Origin: Candidatus Fredericiella danica
GTDB taxonomy: Bacteria; Chloroflexota; Anaerolineae; Caldilineales; Caldilineaceae
Length of the DNA: 64,000 nucleotides
Direction of reading: 5' to 3'
Assembly: GCA_016713335.1 (NCBI GenBank)
Contig: JADJPH010000010.1
Coordinates: 62,001-126,000 of the forward strand
The position numbers were made by a program, and so were the translations under genes. Shown one piece after another: positions 43,415 through 53,193 of the stretch. The stretch's first letter is position 1. Each line of letters starts with the position of its first letter. The notes beneath the pieces are model-generated. The model ran no database searches, was not told the origin of the DNA, and was given only the letters and a program-made list of their open reading frames with translations.

Positions 43415-44703
43415 TGGCCCACGCTCTGCGTAAACGCCTTCATGGCGTCGTAGACGGGTTGTGGCGTAAAGTCAGGCGCCAGCAGCCGGAAGTAGGCTTC
43501 GGGCTGGCGATTGGCTTCCCAGAGATCCGTCGCGCGTTTGAGATACCAGGTGTTGGCGACGCCGATCCACGGCCATTCAGCCTGTATGCGTTCGTAGGCG
43601 AGCGGCAGATATTCGGCCTGTTGCACCAGCGTCACGCGGCCATAACGCGGATCGACATCGTCCGGCGCGGCATTCCAGTTCATTTCCGCAATCCAGATTG
43701 GCTTGCCGGCGTCACCGTTCTTGACCATCAGGTCACGGACAAACTGGTGTCTGGCAAAATTGATCACGCGTGGATGCATGCGGTGGTCGGTCGGCCCGCT
43801 GTAGAGTCCATAGCCCTGCATCGCCATGATATCGAAGTAAGGCGCGGCGCCCGCATCGTACATGCGCTGGAGAAAGAGCAGGTCATTGAGGCTGTTGCCT
43901 GGTGGTGGGTCGCCGGGCTGAAGATTGATCGTGGAAGCGAGTGCGCCGGCAATGATCAGTGCATCCGGGTCGGCGGTCCGGGCGGCGTCTGCACCTGCTT
44001 TCAGTAGCGTCACGTAGTCTTCTGGGGAAATGGCTACGCTGCCCCACTCCGGATAGATATTTGGCTCATTCCACAGTTGGTAATAGCGCACGCGCCCCTT
44101 GTAGCGTTCGACGACGGCGGTCACAAAGTCGGCAAAGTCCTGGACGCTGTCGGGTGGGGCAAAAGTGTCAACGTTGTTTTCGCCTTCACCCTGGGCACGC
44201 GTCCAACCGGGTGGGTTGCTGATGCGAACAACCAGTTCCATCCCATATTTCTCGGCCAGTTCGACGATCTGATCATATTTTTCCCACGCGGAGCGATAAG
44301 GCTCATGGCGTCGATCTTCGAAGTCGCCTTTGCCGTGAATCTCGATATCTTCCCACGGGAACTCCTGGCGGAGGAATTTGTACCCGGCCTCGGCGGCGAG
44401 TTTCACCGCAAGTTCGCGCTTGGCGGGATCCGCCTCCTGCTCCAGAAAGACATTGACCCCAAAGGGGCTCACATCATTATGGGCAACAGACACCTCGTTC
44501 GCCAGGGTAAGGGGCGGGCGTACACGATCCGAGGCCAGGTCAGAGAGTCCCTTAACCTGGGCAAAGAACGCTTCTTCGCCCGTCTGGCGCCACATCCATT
44601 CGCGCGACGCAGGCAGTTGCAGGATCAAAAAACCCAGCCCGCTCAAGATGAGCAGGCTGAGCCAGAGGATAATCGTTTCCTTCAACGCCGGGCGTAGGTT
44701 CAT
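43411..44703 (-). CDS. Membrane-anchored clan-A glycoside hydrolase-like protein
   Basis: A 430-residue protein with an N-terminal anchor helix (TIILWLSLLILSGLGFLIL) and an extracellular (beta/alpha)8 barrel. The acid/base Glu is in YYQLWNEPNIYPEW and the nucleophile Glu in KPIWIAEMNWNAAP, the pattern of clan GH-A families such as GH39 and GH5. VSPFGVNVFLEQE and KFLRQEFPWEDIE form the early barrel strands. It may trim or modify the polymer handled by the overlapping GT39 enzyme. Substrate is unknown. Confidence 0.85.
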   Translation of the reverse strand: MNLRPALKETIILWLSLLILSGLGFLILQLPASREWMWRQTGEEAFFAQVKGLSDLASDRVRPPLTLANEVSVAHNDVSPFGVNVFLEQEADPAKRELAVKLAAEAGYKFLRQEFPWEDIEIHGKGDFEDRRHEPYRSAWEKYDQIVELAEKYGMELVVRISNPPGWTRAQGEGENNVDTFAPPDSVQDFADFVTAVVERYKGRVRYYQLWNEPNIYPEWGSVAISPEDYVTLLKAGADAARTADPDALIIAGALASTINLQPGDPPPGNSLNDLLFLQRMYDAGAAPYFDIMAMQGYGLYSGPTDHRMHPRVINFARHQFVRDLMVKNGDAGKPIWIAEMNWNAAPDDVDPRYGRVTLVQQAEYLPLAYERIQAEWPWIGVANTWYLKRATDLWEANRQPEAYFRLLAPDFTPQPVYDAMKAFTQSVGQ

Positions 44704-44733
44704 CTACGACATCACATCAGGTGCAACAAGCGC

Positions 44734-45786
<1,053 letters not shown>

Positions 45787-45925
45787 CGTCTTGATTCCAT
45801 GTAGCAAGCATGCGCAACTTGCGTCGAAACGTCGCGTCAATGGTTTGCTCACCAACACGCGAGTATAACATACCGGAAATAGGACGAACAAAAGGCATGC
45901 TGGAGTTCCAGGACTATGCGTGGTC

Positions 45926-47371
45926 TTAGCCAATCCGTCGTCGCGTCCGCGGCGCGTTTGCATCCTGCTGTGATCGGCTGCCCCGATAGCCCGGTGCGGT
46001 GATCGCAAGCCATCGGCAGCGGTTGATATCCAGCATGCGCGTTCGCAACCAGGGTTCGATCTGTTTCGGTTGTGCGCTGGTCGTGATCACTGTCGGCAGC
46101 AGTGCACTGTAGCGATAATTCAATAGTTGAAAGAGCTTCTCGCGCGCCCATGGCGTGGCACTTTCCGTGCCAAGATCATCCAGGACCAACAACGGCGCCC
46201 GCCTGATCTCGTCAAATCTTCGATCGTAGGAAGTGCTAGCCTGCGGGCTGAACGCGGCCCGCAAATGGTCCAGGAGGTCAGGCACCACGACAAACATCAC
46301 GTCGGTGCGCGTTTCACGGACGAAAGAATTCGCGATGGCAGCCGCCAGGTGGGTTTTGCCGCAGCCATTTTCGCCGGCCAGGACCAGCCAACCATGCGCA
46401 TCCTGCACGTAGGTCTGACAGGCAAGCAACACATCGCGCAGATTGCTTCGCTCTGCGGGGGTGATGTCGCTGCGCTGCACGTCGAACGTGCCAAACTGCT
46501 GGTCAGCATGAAACCCAAGGGAACTGAGTTCGCTCTGCCCGCTATTTTTGCCTGACCGGAAATCCGGGGCTGTGATCGCACAATGTGTTACAAGTTCAAC
46601 ATCTAGCAGCCGGCTTCGCAACCGTGGGTCCAAGTCGTCCAGACGCTGATTGGAGGTGATGACTGTGGGCGCACGTGTGTTATACCGGTGATTCAACAGT
46701 TGGAACAACTTTTCCTGCGCCCATGGGGTGCTGGAATGGGCGCCCAAATCGTCGAGGATCAACAGCGGCGCTCGCCGGAGCATTTCGAATAGCTCGTCAT
46801 AGGCAACTTCACTCTGGGGTCCAAATGCGGAACGCAAGTGATCCAACAGGTCAGGCACGATGAGGAAAAGGGCCGCTTCTCCCATTGCCACGCGCGCATT
46901 GGCAATTGCTGCTGCAAGATGGGTCTTGCCACTTCCGTAGCCCCCCGTCAACAGCAGCCAACCGTCAGGTTCTTGGGCGAAAAGCCGGCAGGTTTCAAAG
47001 GCGCGGCGCAGATTGAAGGCGCGTTCCGGCGCAAGGTGTGATGGCTCAGCGATAAAATTCTCAAAGGTCAGCCGGTCAAGCGTTTCCAGCGCGCTGATTC
47101 CCTGCAATGAGCGCATCCGTCGCTGGGAACGTTCCCGTTGGCGGCAACTACAGGGGACCGCCTTACCAAAATCAGGGTGACCGATCGGAAGGTCGGGCAC
47201 GACAAAGCCCGCACCGCCACAGATGGGGCAGAGTTCATCCTTGGCCATCGCCTCGACGAGCCGGCGGGAACGCTGGACACTGCTCTCGTCAACCGCGGAT
47301 GACATCGGAGTATTCGTCTGGAATGTATTTTCGCCTTCGCTCTGCCTCAGTATCTCGCCCAGTGATTTCAT
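45926..47371 (-). CDS. DnaC/IstB-like helicase loader with two tandem AAA+ ATPase domains
   Basis: A 481-residue protein. A Cys4-type motif at the start (CPICGG ... CSC) precedes two AAA+ domains. Domain 1 has GGYGSGKTHLAAAIANA, VPDLLDHLRSAFGP, LLILDDLGAHSSTPWAQEKLFQLLNHRY and TSNQ. Domain 2 repeats this: GENGCGKTHLAAAIANS, VPDLLDHLRAAFSP, LLVLDDLGTESATPWAREKLFQLLNYRY and TTSAQ. Both have intact Walker A and B. Ordinary DnaC/DnaI has one such domain. It probably loads DnaB, encoded two genes upstream. The start could be 47371 or Met at 47305; the first overlaps the DnaD gene by 83 bases, the second by 17. Confidence 0.88.
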   Translation of the reverse strand: MKSLGEILRQSEGENTFQTNTPMSSAVDESSVQRSRRLVEAMAKDELCPICGGAGFVVPDLPIGHPDFGKAVPCSCRQRERSQRRMRSLQGISALETLDRLTFENFIAEPSHLAPERAFNLRRAFETCRLFAQEPDGWLLLTGGYGSGKTHLAAAIANARVAMGEAALFLIVPDLLDHLRSAFGPQSEVAYDELFEMLRRAPLLILDDLGAHSSTPWAQEKLFQLLNHRYNTRAPTVITSNQRLDDLDPRLRSRLLDVELVTHCAITAPDFRSGKNSGQSELSSLGFHADQQFGTFDVQRSDITPAERSNLRDVLLACQTYVQDAHGWLVLAGENGCGKTHLAAAIANSFVRETRTDVMFVVVPDLLDHLRAAFSPQASTSYDRRFDEIRRAPLLVLDDLGTESATPWAREKLFQLLNYRYSALLPTVITTSAQPKQIEPWLRTRMLDINRCRWLAITAPGYRGSRSQQDANAPRTRRRIG

Positions 47372-48050
47372 CGGCGCGATGCCCTTTCCCTTCGACTTCC
47401 CACCCGCGCAGGACGGCAACGATGTAGCTCAGTTTGCGCTTGTTGTTCGCCACGGCCACCGTAAACGCTTCATCGATCCATTCGGGCGGATAGGTCTTCT
47501 CCAGATCTCGCAATTGATCGGCAATGATCGGCGACAGCAGCCCGATGTTCTGTTCATAGAGGATAAAGATATTGGGTCTGTCGACCTTGAGACGCGCCGC
47601 AGACGGAATGGCCGCCTGTAATTCCGCCAGCCGGCCCTGGCGCACCAGCGCCAACGTCTGCCGTCCCTTTGGCGTGTTGACAAAATACCAATCCTCAACC
47701 TGCTTTGCGTCGCCGTTTTCGCCCTCAACCTCAATCTCCAATTTTAGCAGGGTATTGCGCGCGACGGTGCGCTCGAGGGCATCCTCCAGGGCTTCAACCG
47801 GCGACTGCAAGTCGCTCGCCGTATGCAAACTCCGCAACAGCACCTCGTCGCTGCGGAAATCCTTGCCACGGAGGTACTTCGCCAGCCCATCCTGCTCATT
47901 GAGCAGCCAGAAGCAGTGGAGGGTCAACTTCAGCTCGTTCAAGTCGTCGATCAACGGCAACAGATCGACAAAGAAGATATCCGGCACGACGACCGGTTTC
48001 ATCTTTGTATCCGGGAAGCCAATGAAGCCGGTGAATCTCTGGCGGCTCAC
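47289..48050 (-). CDS. DnaD-domain replication protein
   Basis: A 253-residue protein. The N-terminal 130 residues (FTGFIGFPDTKMKPVVVPDIFF to RNTLLKLEIEVEG) resemble a winged-helix module. A DnaB_2/DnaD C-terminal domain follows: NIFILYEQNIGLLSPIIADQL, YPPEWIDEAFTVAVANNKRKLSYIVAVLRGW. In Firmicutes DnaD links origin proteins with the helicase loader. Here it stands between dnaB (3 bp upstream) and the DnaC-like gene (overlapping), which argues that the three act together. The tail is charged. Confidence 0.88.
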   Translation of the reverse strand: MSRQRFTGFIGFPDTKMKPVVVPDIFFVDLLPLIDDLNELKLTLHCFWLLNEQDGLAKYLRGKDFRSDEVLLRSLHTASDLQSPVEALEDALERTVARNTLLKLEIEVEGENGDAKQVEDWYFVNTPKGRQTLALVRQGRLAELQAAIPSAARLKVDRPNIFILYEQNIGLLSPIIADQLRDLEKTYPPEWIDEAFTVAVANNKRKLSYIVAVLRGWEVEGKGHRADEITGRDTEAERRRKYIPDEYSDVIRG

Positions 48051-48053
48051 AAA

Positions 48054-49409
48054 TCAATACTCCAGTTCTGTTCTCTGTATCTCCAAGTCGCGGAACTGGG
48101 TCAGTTCCTTACGGAAGAACAGGCTAACTGTGCCGGTGGCGCCGTGGCGATGCTTGGCGACGATGACATCGGCGATGTTCTGCTGTTCGGAATTCTCGTC
48201 GTAATAGTCGTCGCGATAGATAAATAGTACCACGTCCGCATCCTGCTCGATGGAACCGCTCTCACGAAGGTCGGAAAGCATCGGCCGCTTGTCCGACCGG
48301 CTTTCTACGGCGCGGCTGAGTTGGCTGAGGGCAATGACGGGCACATTCAACTCACGCGCAAGCGATTTGAGTGACCGGCTGATGTAGCTGATCTCCTGCT
48401 GGCGGTTTTCGTTGCGCCCGGTGCCCTGCCCGGACATGAGCTGCATGTAGTCGATGAGGACCAGGTCCAACCCATGTTCGGCATACAGGCGCCGGCATTT
48501 GGTGCGAATCTCATTGACCGCGGCGGCCGGCGTATCATCAATAAAGACGCTTGTGTTTGCCAACAGGTTCGCTGCTTCAAGTAGAATCGGCCACTCGTCC
48601 TCATGCACTTGCCCAAGGCGGAGGCGATGGCTGTCGATGCCAGTTTCCATCGACAGCAGGCGCTGCGCCAATTGATCGCTGCTCATCTCCAGGCTGAAGA
48701 TCGCCACGCGCGCGCTGTAGCGCCGCGCAGCATTCAGCGCCACATTGAGCGCCAGACTGGTTTTCCCCATGGCGGGTCTGGCCGCCAGAATCACGAGGTC
48801 GCTCTTTTGAAGACCGCCCAGGAGCCGATCCAGCATGGTGAAACCGGTCGGCACACCCATCAAGGTATCGCGATTGCGGGTGAGGAAGTCGATGCGATCG
48901 ACGACGTTGCCCATGATGGCACGCAGCGGCATCAGGTCACGGTGGATGCGCGCTTCGCTCACACCAAAGATCAGTGTCTCCGCGCGATCAATGACTGCAT
49001 CCACTTCCTGACCTTCATCATAGGCCAGTTCGGCGATCTGCCCAGCCGCGGAGATCAGCCGCCGCAGCAGTGCGGTGCGTTCCACAATGCGCGCGTAGTG
49101 GTCCACATTCAGGGAGGTCGGCGTGCTGCCGATCAGATCGGTGATATAGGCGGGGCCGCCAATTTCCTCCAATTGCTCGCGGCGCTCGAGTTCATCGACC
49201 ACCGTGACGAAGTCCATCGGCTCGCGACGCTCGTGCAGGGCCAGCATGGCCTCATAGAGCCAACTATGGCGTTCACGAAAGAAGTCTTCCGAGCGCAGAA
49301 AGTTGGCAACCTTGATGATTGCATCGGGGTCGATCAGCAGTGAACCGAGCACCGCCTGTTCGGCTTCCAGGTTGGCCGGGATGCTTTTGATGGGCGCGCT
49401 ATCACTCAT
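48054..49409 (-). CDS. dnaB: Replicative DNA helicase DnaB
   Basis: A 451-residue hexameric helicase that unwinds DNA at the replication fork. The N-terminal domain begins PANLEAEQAVLGSLLIDPDA. The RecA-like motor has Walker A AARPAMGKTSLALN (near 206), FSLEMSSDQLAQRLL, Walker B LVLIDYMQLM and ALSQLSRAVESRSDKRPMLSDLRESGSIEQDADVV split over motifs H3-H4, with arginine finger in AKHRHGATG. No intein is present. ATG at 49409. Upstream is the bifunctional-nuclease-family gene with its terminator, so dnaB probably has its own promoter. Confidence 0.95.
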   Translation of the reverse strand: MSDSAPIKSIPANLEAEQAVLGSLLIDPDAIIKVANFLRSEDFFRERHSWLYEAMLALHERREPMDFVTVVDELERREQLEEIGGPAYITDLIGSTPTSLNVDHYARIVERTALLRRLISAAGQIAELAYDEGQEVDAVIDRAETLIFGVSEARIHRDLMPLRAIMGNVVDRIDFLTRNRDTLMGVPTGFTMLDRLLGGLQKSDLVILAARPAMGKTSLALNVALNAARRYSARVAIFSLEMSSDQLAQRLLSMETGIDSHRLRLGQVHEDEWPILLEAANLLANTSVFIDDTPAAAVNEIRTKCRRLYAEHGLDLVLIDYMQLMSGQGTGRNENRQQEISYISRSLKSLARELNVPVIALSQLSRAVESRSDKRPMLSDLRESGSIEQDADVVLFIYRDDYYDENSEQQNIADVIVAKHRHGATGTVSLFFRKELTQFRDLEIQRTELEY

Positions 49410-49451
49410 GCTGCACCAGGTCGTTCTATGTCAGGTTCAATCTGTAATCAA

Positions 49452-49492
49452 GATAAAAGACGGCGAAGCTGCAGCAGCGCAGCCCCGCCGTC
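49452..49492 (-). terminator. Intrinsic terminator of the bifunctional-nuclease-family gene
   Basis: Minus strand: gacggcg (49492-49486) pairs with cgccgtc (49465-49459), with a second inner stem gctgc/gcagc, followed by TTTTATCT. It lies between this gene's stop and dnaB. Confidence 0.7.
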
Positions 49493-49540
49493 AGTTGGTC
49501 AAGAGGATGGACAACTCAGTTGCCGAGCAGGCTATCGAGG

Positions 49541-50038
49541 TCAAGCCCTTCGACAAAATCCCTTGAAGGCGCCAAGGTCTTCGGGCGAAGTGTCACCCAG
49601 TTCCGGCTTACCACTTTCCTCGGTGAGGCTCATCTCTTCTTCCGGCATCATCCCGGCCTGCTCCATGACCTCTTCGGCGACAAAAATCGGCGCGCTAACG
49701 CGCACGGCGAGCGCAATCGCATCGCTGGGGCGGCTGTCGATCTCAACGGTGTCGCCGTTGACATCCAGCACAATCCGGGCGAAATAGGTGTTACGCTCCA
49801 AGCTATTGATAAAGATGTGCTGGACCTCGCCACCGAGGGTCTCGATCACATTCTTTAACAAATCGTGGGTCAAGGGTCGTGGCGCCTCCATCCCCTGCAA
49901 TTGCAGGGTGATCGCATCGGCCTCAAAGGGGCCGATCCAGATCGGTAGGAAGCGGTCGCTACTTTGTTCTTTGAGCACGACAATCCGATTTTGCGACAGC
50001 AAACTGACCCGAATGCTATCGATGGTTACCTCGATCAT
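49541..50038 (-). CDS. Bifunctional nuclease family protein (DUF151)
   Basis: A 165-residue protein with IEVTIDSIRVSLLSQNRIVVLKE, LPIWIGPFEADAITLQLQG, RPLTHDLLKNVIETLGG and the hallmark EIDSRPSDAIALAVRVSAPIFVAEEV. Members of the family have reported DNase/RNase activity in plants and roles in bacteria that are not settled. GGGAGG precedes the ATG at 50038. After DLGAF the frame ends KGFCRRA, whereas one base less would give KDFVEGLDLDSLLGN ending at 49516, a more normal tail; a terminal indel is possible. Confidence 0.87.
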   Translation of the reverse strand: MIEVTIDSIRVSLLSQNRIVVLKEQSSDRFLPIWIGPFEADAITLQLQGMEAPRPLTHDLLKNVIETLGGEVQHIFINSLERNTYFARIVLDVNGDTVEIDSRPSDAIALAVRVSAPIFVAEEVMEQAGMMPEEEMSLTEESGKPELGDTSPEDLGAFKGFCRRA

Positions 50039-50249
50039 GAATCCTCCCGTGCGTTGCAGCAAAAATCATCAGGCTGCAACGCAGCGACGTCCTGGATGAG
50101 CGTTCGCCGGCGCAGTGAGGGCGCCACCTTGAGTGTTCGGATTATAGCATAGGCGCACCGCGTGACAAAGTGATTTTGCATCCACGGACCTCAAGCACCA
50201 GGCGCCAGGTATCCGGCCGGCTCATGCGCTGTCGCTTAACTCTTGCACC

Positions 50250-51284
50250 CTACCCTTTGCTGATTACTTTCCGCTCCCCATACAACCGCCGGTAATAATC
50301 CTTAAACTCCCCGCTGCGGATGGGTTCCCACCACCAGCGGTTGTCGACGTACCAGCGCACAGTGGCGCGGATGGCCTGCTCGTGGGTGTAGTCAGGCTCC
50401 CAGCCCAACGCCATCAGCTTGTCGACGTTCATGCAGTAGCGGCGGTCATGCCCCTGGCGGTCTTCGACATGCTGGATCAGGCTATGAGGTTTGCCCAGTT
50501 CGTCTAGCATGATCTCAACCATCCGGAGGTTGGTCATCTCTTTGCCGGTGCCAACGTTGTACGTTTCGCCGATGACGCCATGTTGTAGCACCTCATCGAT
50601 GCCGGCGCAGTGGTCCATGACATGCTGGTAGTCGCGCATCTGCTGCCCGTCACCGTAGACGGGCAACGGCATGTCCGCCAGGGCGTTGGTGACGAAGAGC
50701 GGCACGACCTTCTCGGGGTATTGGAACGGGCCAATGTTGTTGGCGCCACGGCTGATGGTCACCGGCAGACCGTAGGTGATGTAATATGCGGCCACCATGT
50801 GGTCGCCGCTGGCTTTGCTGGCGGCATAGGGGCTGCGCGGGGCCATGCAGTCGGTCTCAAGGCTGCGATGGTCGCCGTGGATATGGCCGTAGACCTCGTC
50901 GGTGCTGATCTGGTGATAACGCAGGTTGCCCGCCTTGCGCGCAGCTTCCAGCAGCACATAGGTGCCGTAGACGTCGGTGCGGATAAAGGCGTCGGGATCC
51001 ATGATCGACCGATCCACGTGCGTTTCTGCCGCAAAGTTGACGATCGTGTCGACCTGGTTCTCTCCAATCGCGGCATCGACCGCGGCGCCGTCGCAGATGT
51101 CGCCCTGGACAAAGACCAGCCGCTTCCCGTGTTTGGCCTGAATATCCTGCAGGTTCTCCAGCCGGCCGGCATAGGTCAGCTTGTCGTACACGACGACACG
51201 CACATCGGGATGCTTGTCGAGGGTGTACCGCACGAAGTTACACCCGATAAAGCCGGCGCCGCCGGTGACGAACAGTGTTTGCAT
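50250..51284 (-). CDS. rmlB: dTDP-glucose 4,6-dehydratase
   Basis: A 344-residue SDR enzyme that converts dTDP-glucose into dTDP-4-keto-6-deoxyglucose, the second step to rhamnose and other deoxysugars. NAD-binding TGGAGFIGCNFVRY (8-21), GDICD, AAETHVDRSI, the catalytic Thr-Asp-Glu (STDEVYG) and Tyr-x3-Lys (YAASK) are present, followed by SRGANNIGPFQYPEKVVPLF and RDYQHVMDH. ATG at 51284 follows AGGAGC. It is separated by a hypothetical gene from rmlA; rmlC and rmlD are not in the window. Confidence 0.95.
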   Translation of the reverse strand: MQTLFVTGGAGFIGCNFVRYTLDKHPDVRVVVYDKLTYAGRLENLQDIQAKHGKRLVFVQGDICDGAAVDAAIGENQVDTIVNFAAETHVDRSIMDPDAFIRTDVYGTYVLLEAARKAGNLRYHQISTDEVYGHIHGDHRSLETDCMAPRSPYAASKASGDHMVAAYYITYGLPVTISRGANNIGPFQYPEKVVPLFVTNALADMPLPVYGDGQQMRDYQHVMDHCAGIDEVLQHGVIGETYNVGTGKEMTNLRMVEIMLDELGKPHSLIQHVEDRQGHDRRYCMNVDKLMALGWEPDYTHEQAIRATVRWYVDNRWWWEPIRSGEFKDYYRRLYGERKVISKG

Positions 51285-51391
51285 GCTTTTGCTCCTGCAA
51301 GTGACATGGTGGCAAGGCTGGGAGTGCTTGTCCCGAACGCCTTCCACGCGCCCTGTGTCCGGCCGATTGCCGGCTCAAATCATTGATGTGC

Positions 51392-51424
51392 AGAGACGGT
51401 GTGTTTATGCGCGCCGTCTCTTTT
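51392..51424. repeat. Stem-loop in the rmlB leader region
   Basis: agagacgg (51392-51399) pairs with ccgtctct (51414-51421) and is followed on the plus strand by TTT. All genes around are on the minus strand, so its role is unclear: an attenuator-like structure in the leader of rmlB or a processed hairpin. Confidence 0.4.
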
Positions 51425-51502
51425 CACGCTCCCACATTCTGCGCAGCCGGCGTCGCCGGCCAGGCTGGCGCGCCGCAGGCAGCGGGAATTCGGTGCACAG
51501 TG

Positions 51503-52093
51503 TCAGCGTCGGTGACCCATCCAACGACAGGTCAGCCCCATCCTCCCGCTGTCCGGAAGATGATTCCAGGCGCTGCGCCAGCGATTCCGTTCCTCGTTGG
51601 CCCCGTTTAGCGCCCAGAATCCAATGTCCGATGCCAACCGTTCTCGGGCGCGCGTGAGTGTCAGCACGACGTGGGCCCAAAGGGACGTAGTGGTCCCGCC
51701 GGCCGTATCGTCGATCAAGTGCGCCACCGCATCCTGGAACGACGGCAGCAGCGCATCGACAAAGAAGGTCACATGCACCGTGCTCACCCGCTCGCTCACA
51801 TGGACGAGCAATGACGTCTGTGCCGGCTGCAGATCGAAGTAGGGCTCCGGTTCAAAGAACGCCCATGCGCCATAGGCGTCTGCCAGGCGGCGCAGCCGCT
51901 CGCCGACTTCAACGACGACGCGCGCAGCCGCGGCAGATTCCGCCTCGACACTTCTGCGGTCGATCCGGTACATCGGCGGCAGGCTGCGCGCTTCAAGCGC
52001 CGGCAGTAGCGGCGCCGGATTCAGGCTCAGGGAACGCCTGCGCAGCGCCACCGCCAAAGCCGGCGCCGATACAATGACGTCGCCTGTAGCCAC
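51503..52093 (-). CDS. Hypothetical protein between rmlB and rmlA
   Basis: A 196-residue product I do not recognise. GTG at 52093 lies 20 bases after the rmlA stop, with GGGAGA upstream. The middle is a plausible globular fold: RVVVEVGERLRRLADAYGAWAFF is helical, then YFDLQPAQTSLLVHVSERVSTVHVTFFVDALL looks like strands. The C-terminus is Arg/Trp-rich and may be out of frame. Its location inside the sugar locus is the only functional hint. An untranslated spacer with a chance open frame is an alternative. Confidence 0.45.
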   Translation of the reverse strand: MATGDVIVSAPALAVALRRRSLSLNPAPLLPALEARSLPPMYRIDRRSVEAESAAAARVVVEVGERLRRLADAYGAWAFFEPEPYFDLQPAQTSLLVHVSERVSTVHVTFFVDALLPSFQDAVAHLIDDTAGGTTTSLWAHVVLTLTRARERLASDIGFWALNGANEERNRWRSAWNHLPDSGRMGLTCRWMGHRR

Positions 52094-52112
52094 TCTGCTA
52101 TCCGTCTCCCAC

Positions 52113-53180
52113 CTACAGCAACCCGACCTTTGAATGGTCACCTAACGTCATCTTGAACGCCTTGGGCTTGATGGGGCTGTAGGTGATCTCGACTTCGCGG
52201 CCGATGATGCTGTCTTCGATGCGGCTGGGAATCCCCAAGATGCGGGTGTTATCCAGCACAATGCTGTGTTCGATTTCGCTGCTGTCGATCACGGTATGGT
52301 GGAAGATGCTGGTAAACGGGCCGATATAGCTGTTGACGATCCGTGCCTCTTCGCCGATGATCGCAGGGCCGCGAATGACGCTGTTGATGATCTCCGCACC
52401 GCGCTCGACGGTGACGAGGTGGTCCACCTTGCTGTCTTTATCGACGAAGCCATCGACGGTATGCGTCAATTCCGCCAACACGCGATTGTTGGCTTCGAGC
52501 ATGTCGATCGGCTTGCCGGTGTCGATCCACCAACCCCGGTGGATGTAGGGATGAACGGCAAAGTTGTTTTCGACAAGCCACTGGATGGCGTCGGTGATTT
52601 CGAGTTCGCCGCGCCAGCTTGGCTTGATGCTGTTGACGGCGGTGAAGACGTTTTTGTCGAACATGTAGATACCGACCAGGGCCAGATTGCTGGGCGGATT
52701 GCGCGGTTTCTCAATCAGCCGCTTGATCCGGCCATTTTCGTCAAGTTCGGCCACGCCGTAATGCTGCGGCTGGTCGACTTCCGTCAGCACGACCTGGCTG
52801 TTCCAGTCGCTATGGGCGAACTGGCGGATCAGACTGCTGATGCCACCCTGGATCACGTTGTCGCCCAGGAACATCACAAAGCGTTCGTCGCCGAGAAAAT
52901 CCTGGCTGATCTTTACGGCGTGAGCCAACCCCAACGGCGCGTCCTGCGGTATATAGGTGAGGTTGACGCCCCACCGCTCGCCGGTCCCGGCCGCTGCTTT
53001 AATCTCTTCGCCGGTATCGCCGATGACGATGCCGATGTCATGGATGCCGGCTTCCTTGATCGCCTCGATGACGCGAAAAAGGACCGGTTTGTTGGCCACA
53101 GGCACCAACTGTTTGGCGCGGTTGAAGGTAATCGGGTACAAGCGTGTCCCCTTACCGCCGCTCAGAATGAGACCCTTCAT
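52113..53180 (-). CDS. rmlA: Glucose-1-phosphate thymidylyltransferase, long form
   Basis: A 355-residue enzyme that makes dTDP-glucose from dTTP and glucose-1-phosphate. The nucleotidyltransferase site LSGGKGTRLYPIT (6-18) and MFLGDNVIQGG with the metal Asp are followed by LIEKPRNP and RGWWIDTGKPIDMLEAN. The last 110 residues form left-handed beta-helix turns (VIRGPAIIGEEARIVNSYIGP; HHTVIDSSEIEHSIVLDN), as in the long RmlA/StrD-type enzymes, rather than the short RmlA of enterobacteria. It begins 13 bases after the kinase-like gene, in one operon. Confidence 0.93.
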   Translation of the reverse strand: MKGLILSGGKGTRLYPITFNRAKQLVPVANKPVLFRVIEAIKEAGIHDIGIVIGDTGEEIKAAAGTGERWGVNLTYIPQDAPLGLAHAVKISQDFLGDERFVMFLGDNVIQGGISSLIRQFAHSDWNSQVVLTEVDQPQHYGVAELDENGRIKRLIEKPRNPPSNLALVGIYMFDKNVFTAVNSIKPSWRGELEITDAIQWLVENNFAVHPYIHRGWWIDTGKPIDMLEANNRVLAELTHTVDGFVDKDSKVDHLVTVERGAEIINSVIRGPAIIGEEARIVNSYIGPFTSIFHHTVIDSSEIEHSIVLDNTRILGIPSRIEDSIIGREVEITYSPIKPKAFKMTLGDHSKVGLL

Positions 53181-53193
53181 TTTGCACTGCTCC

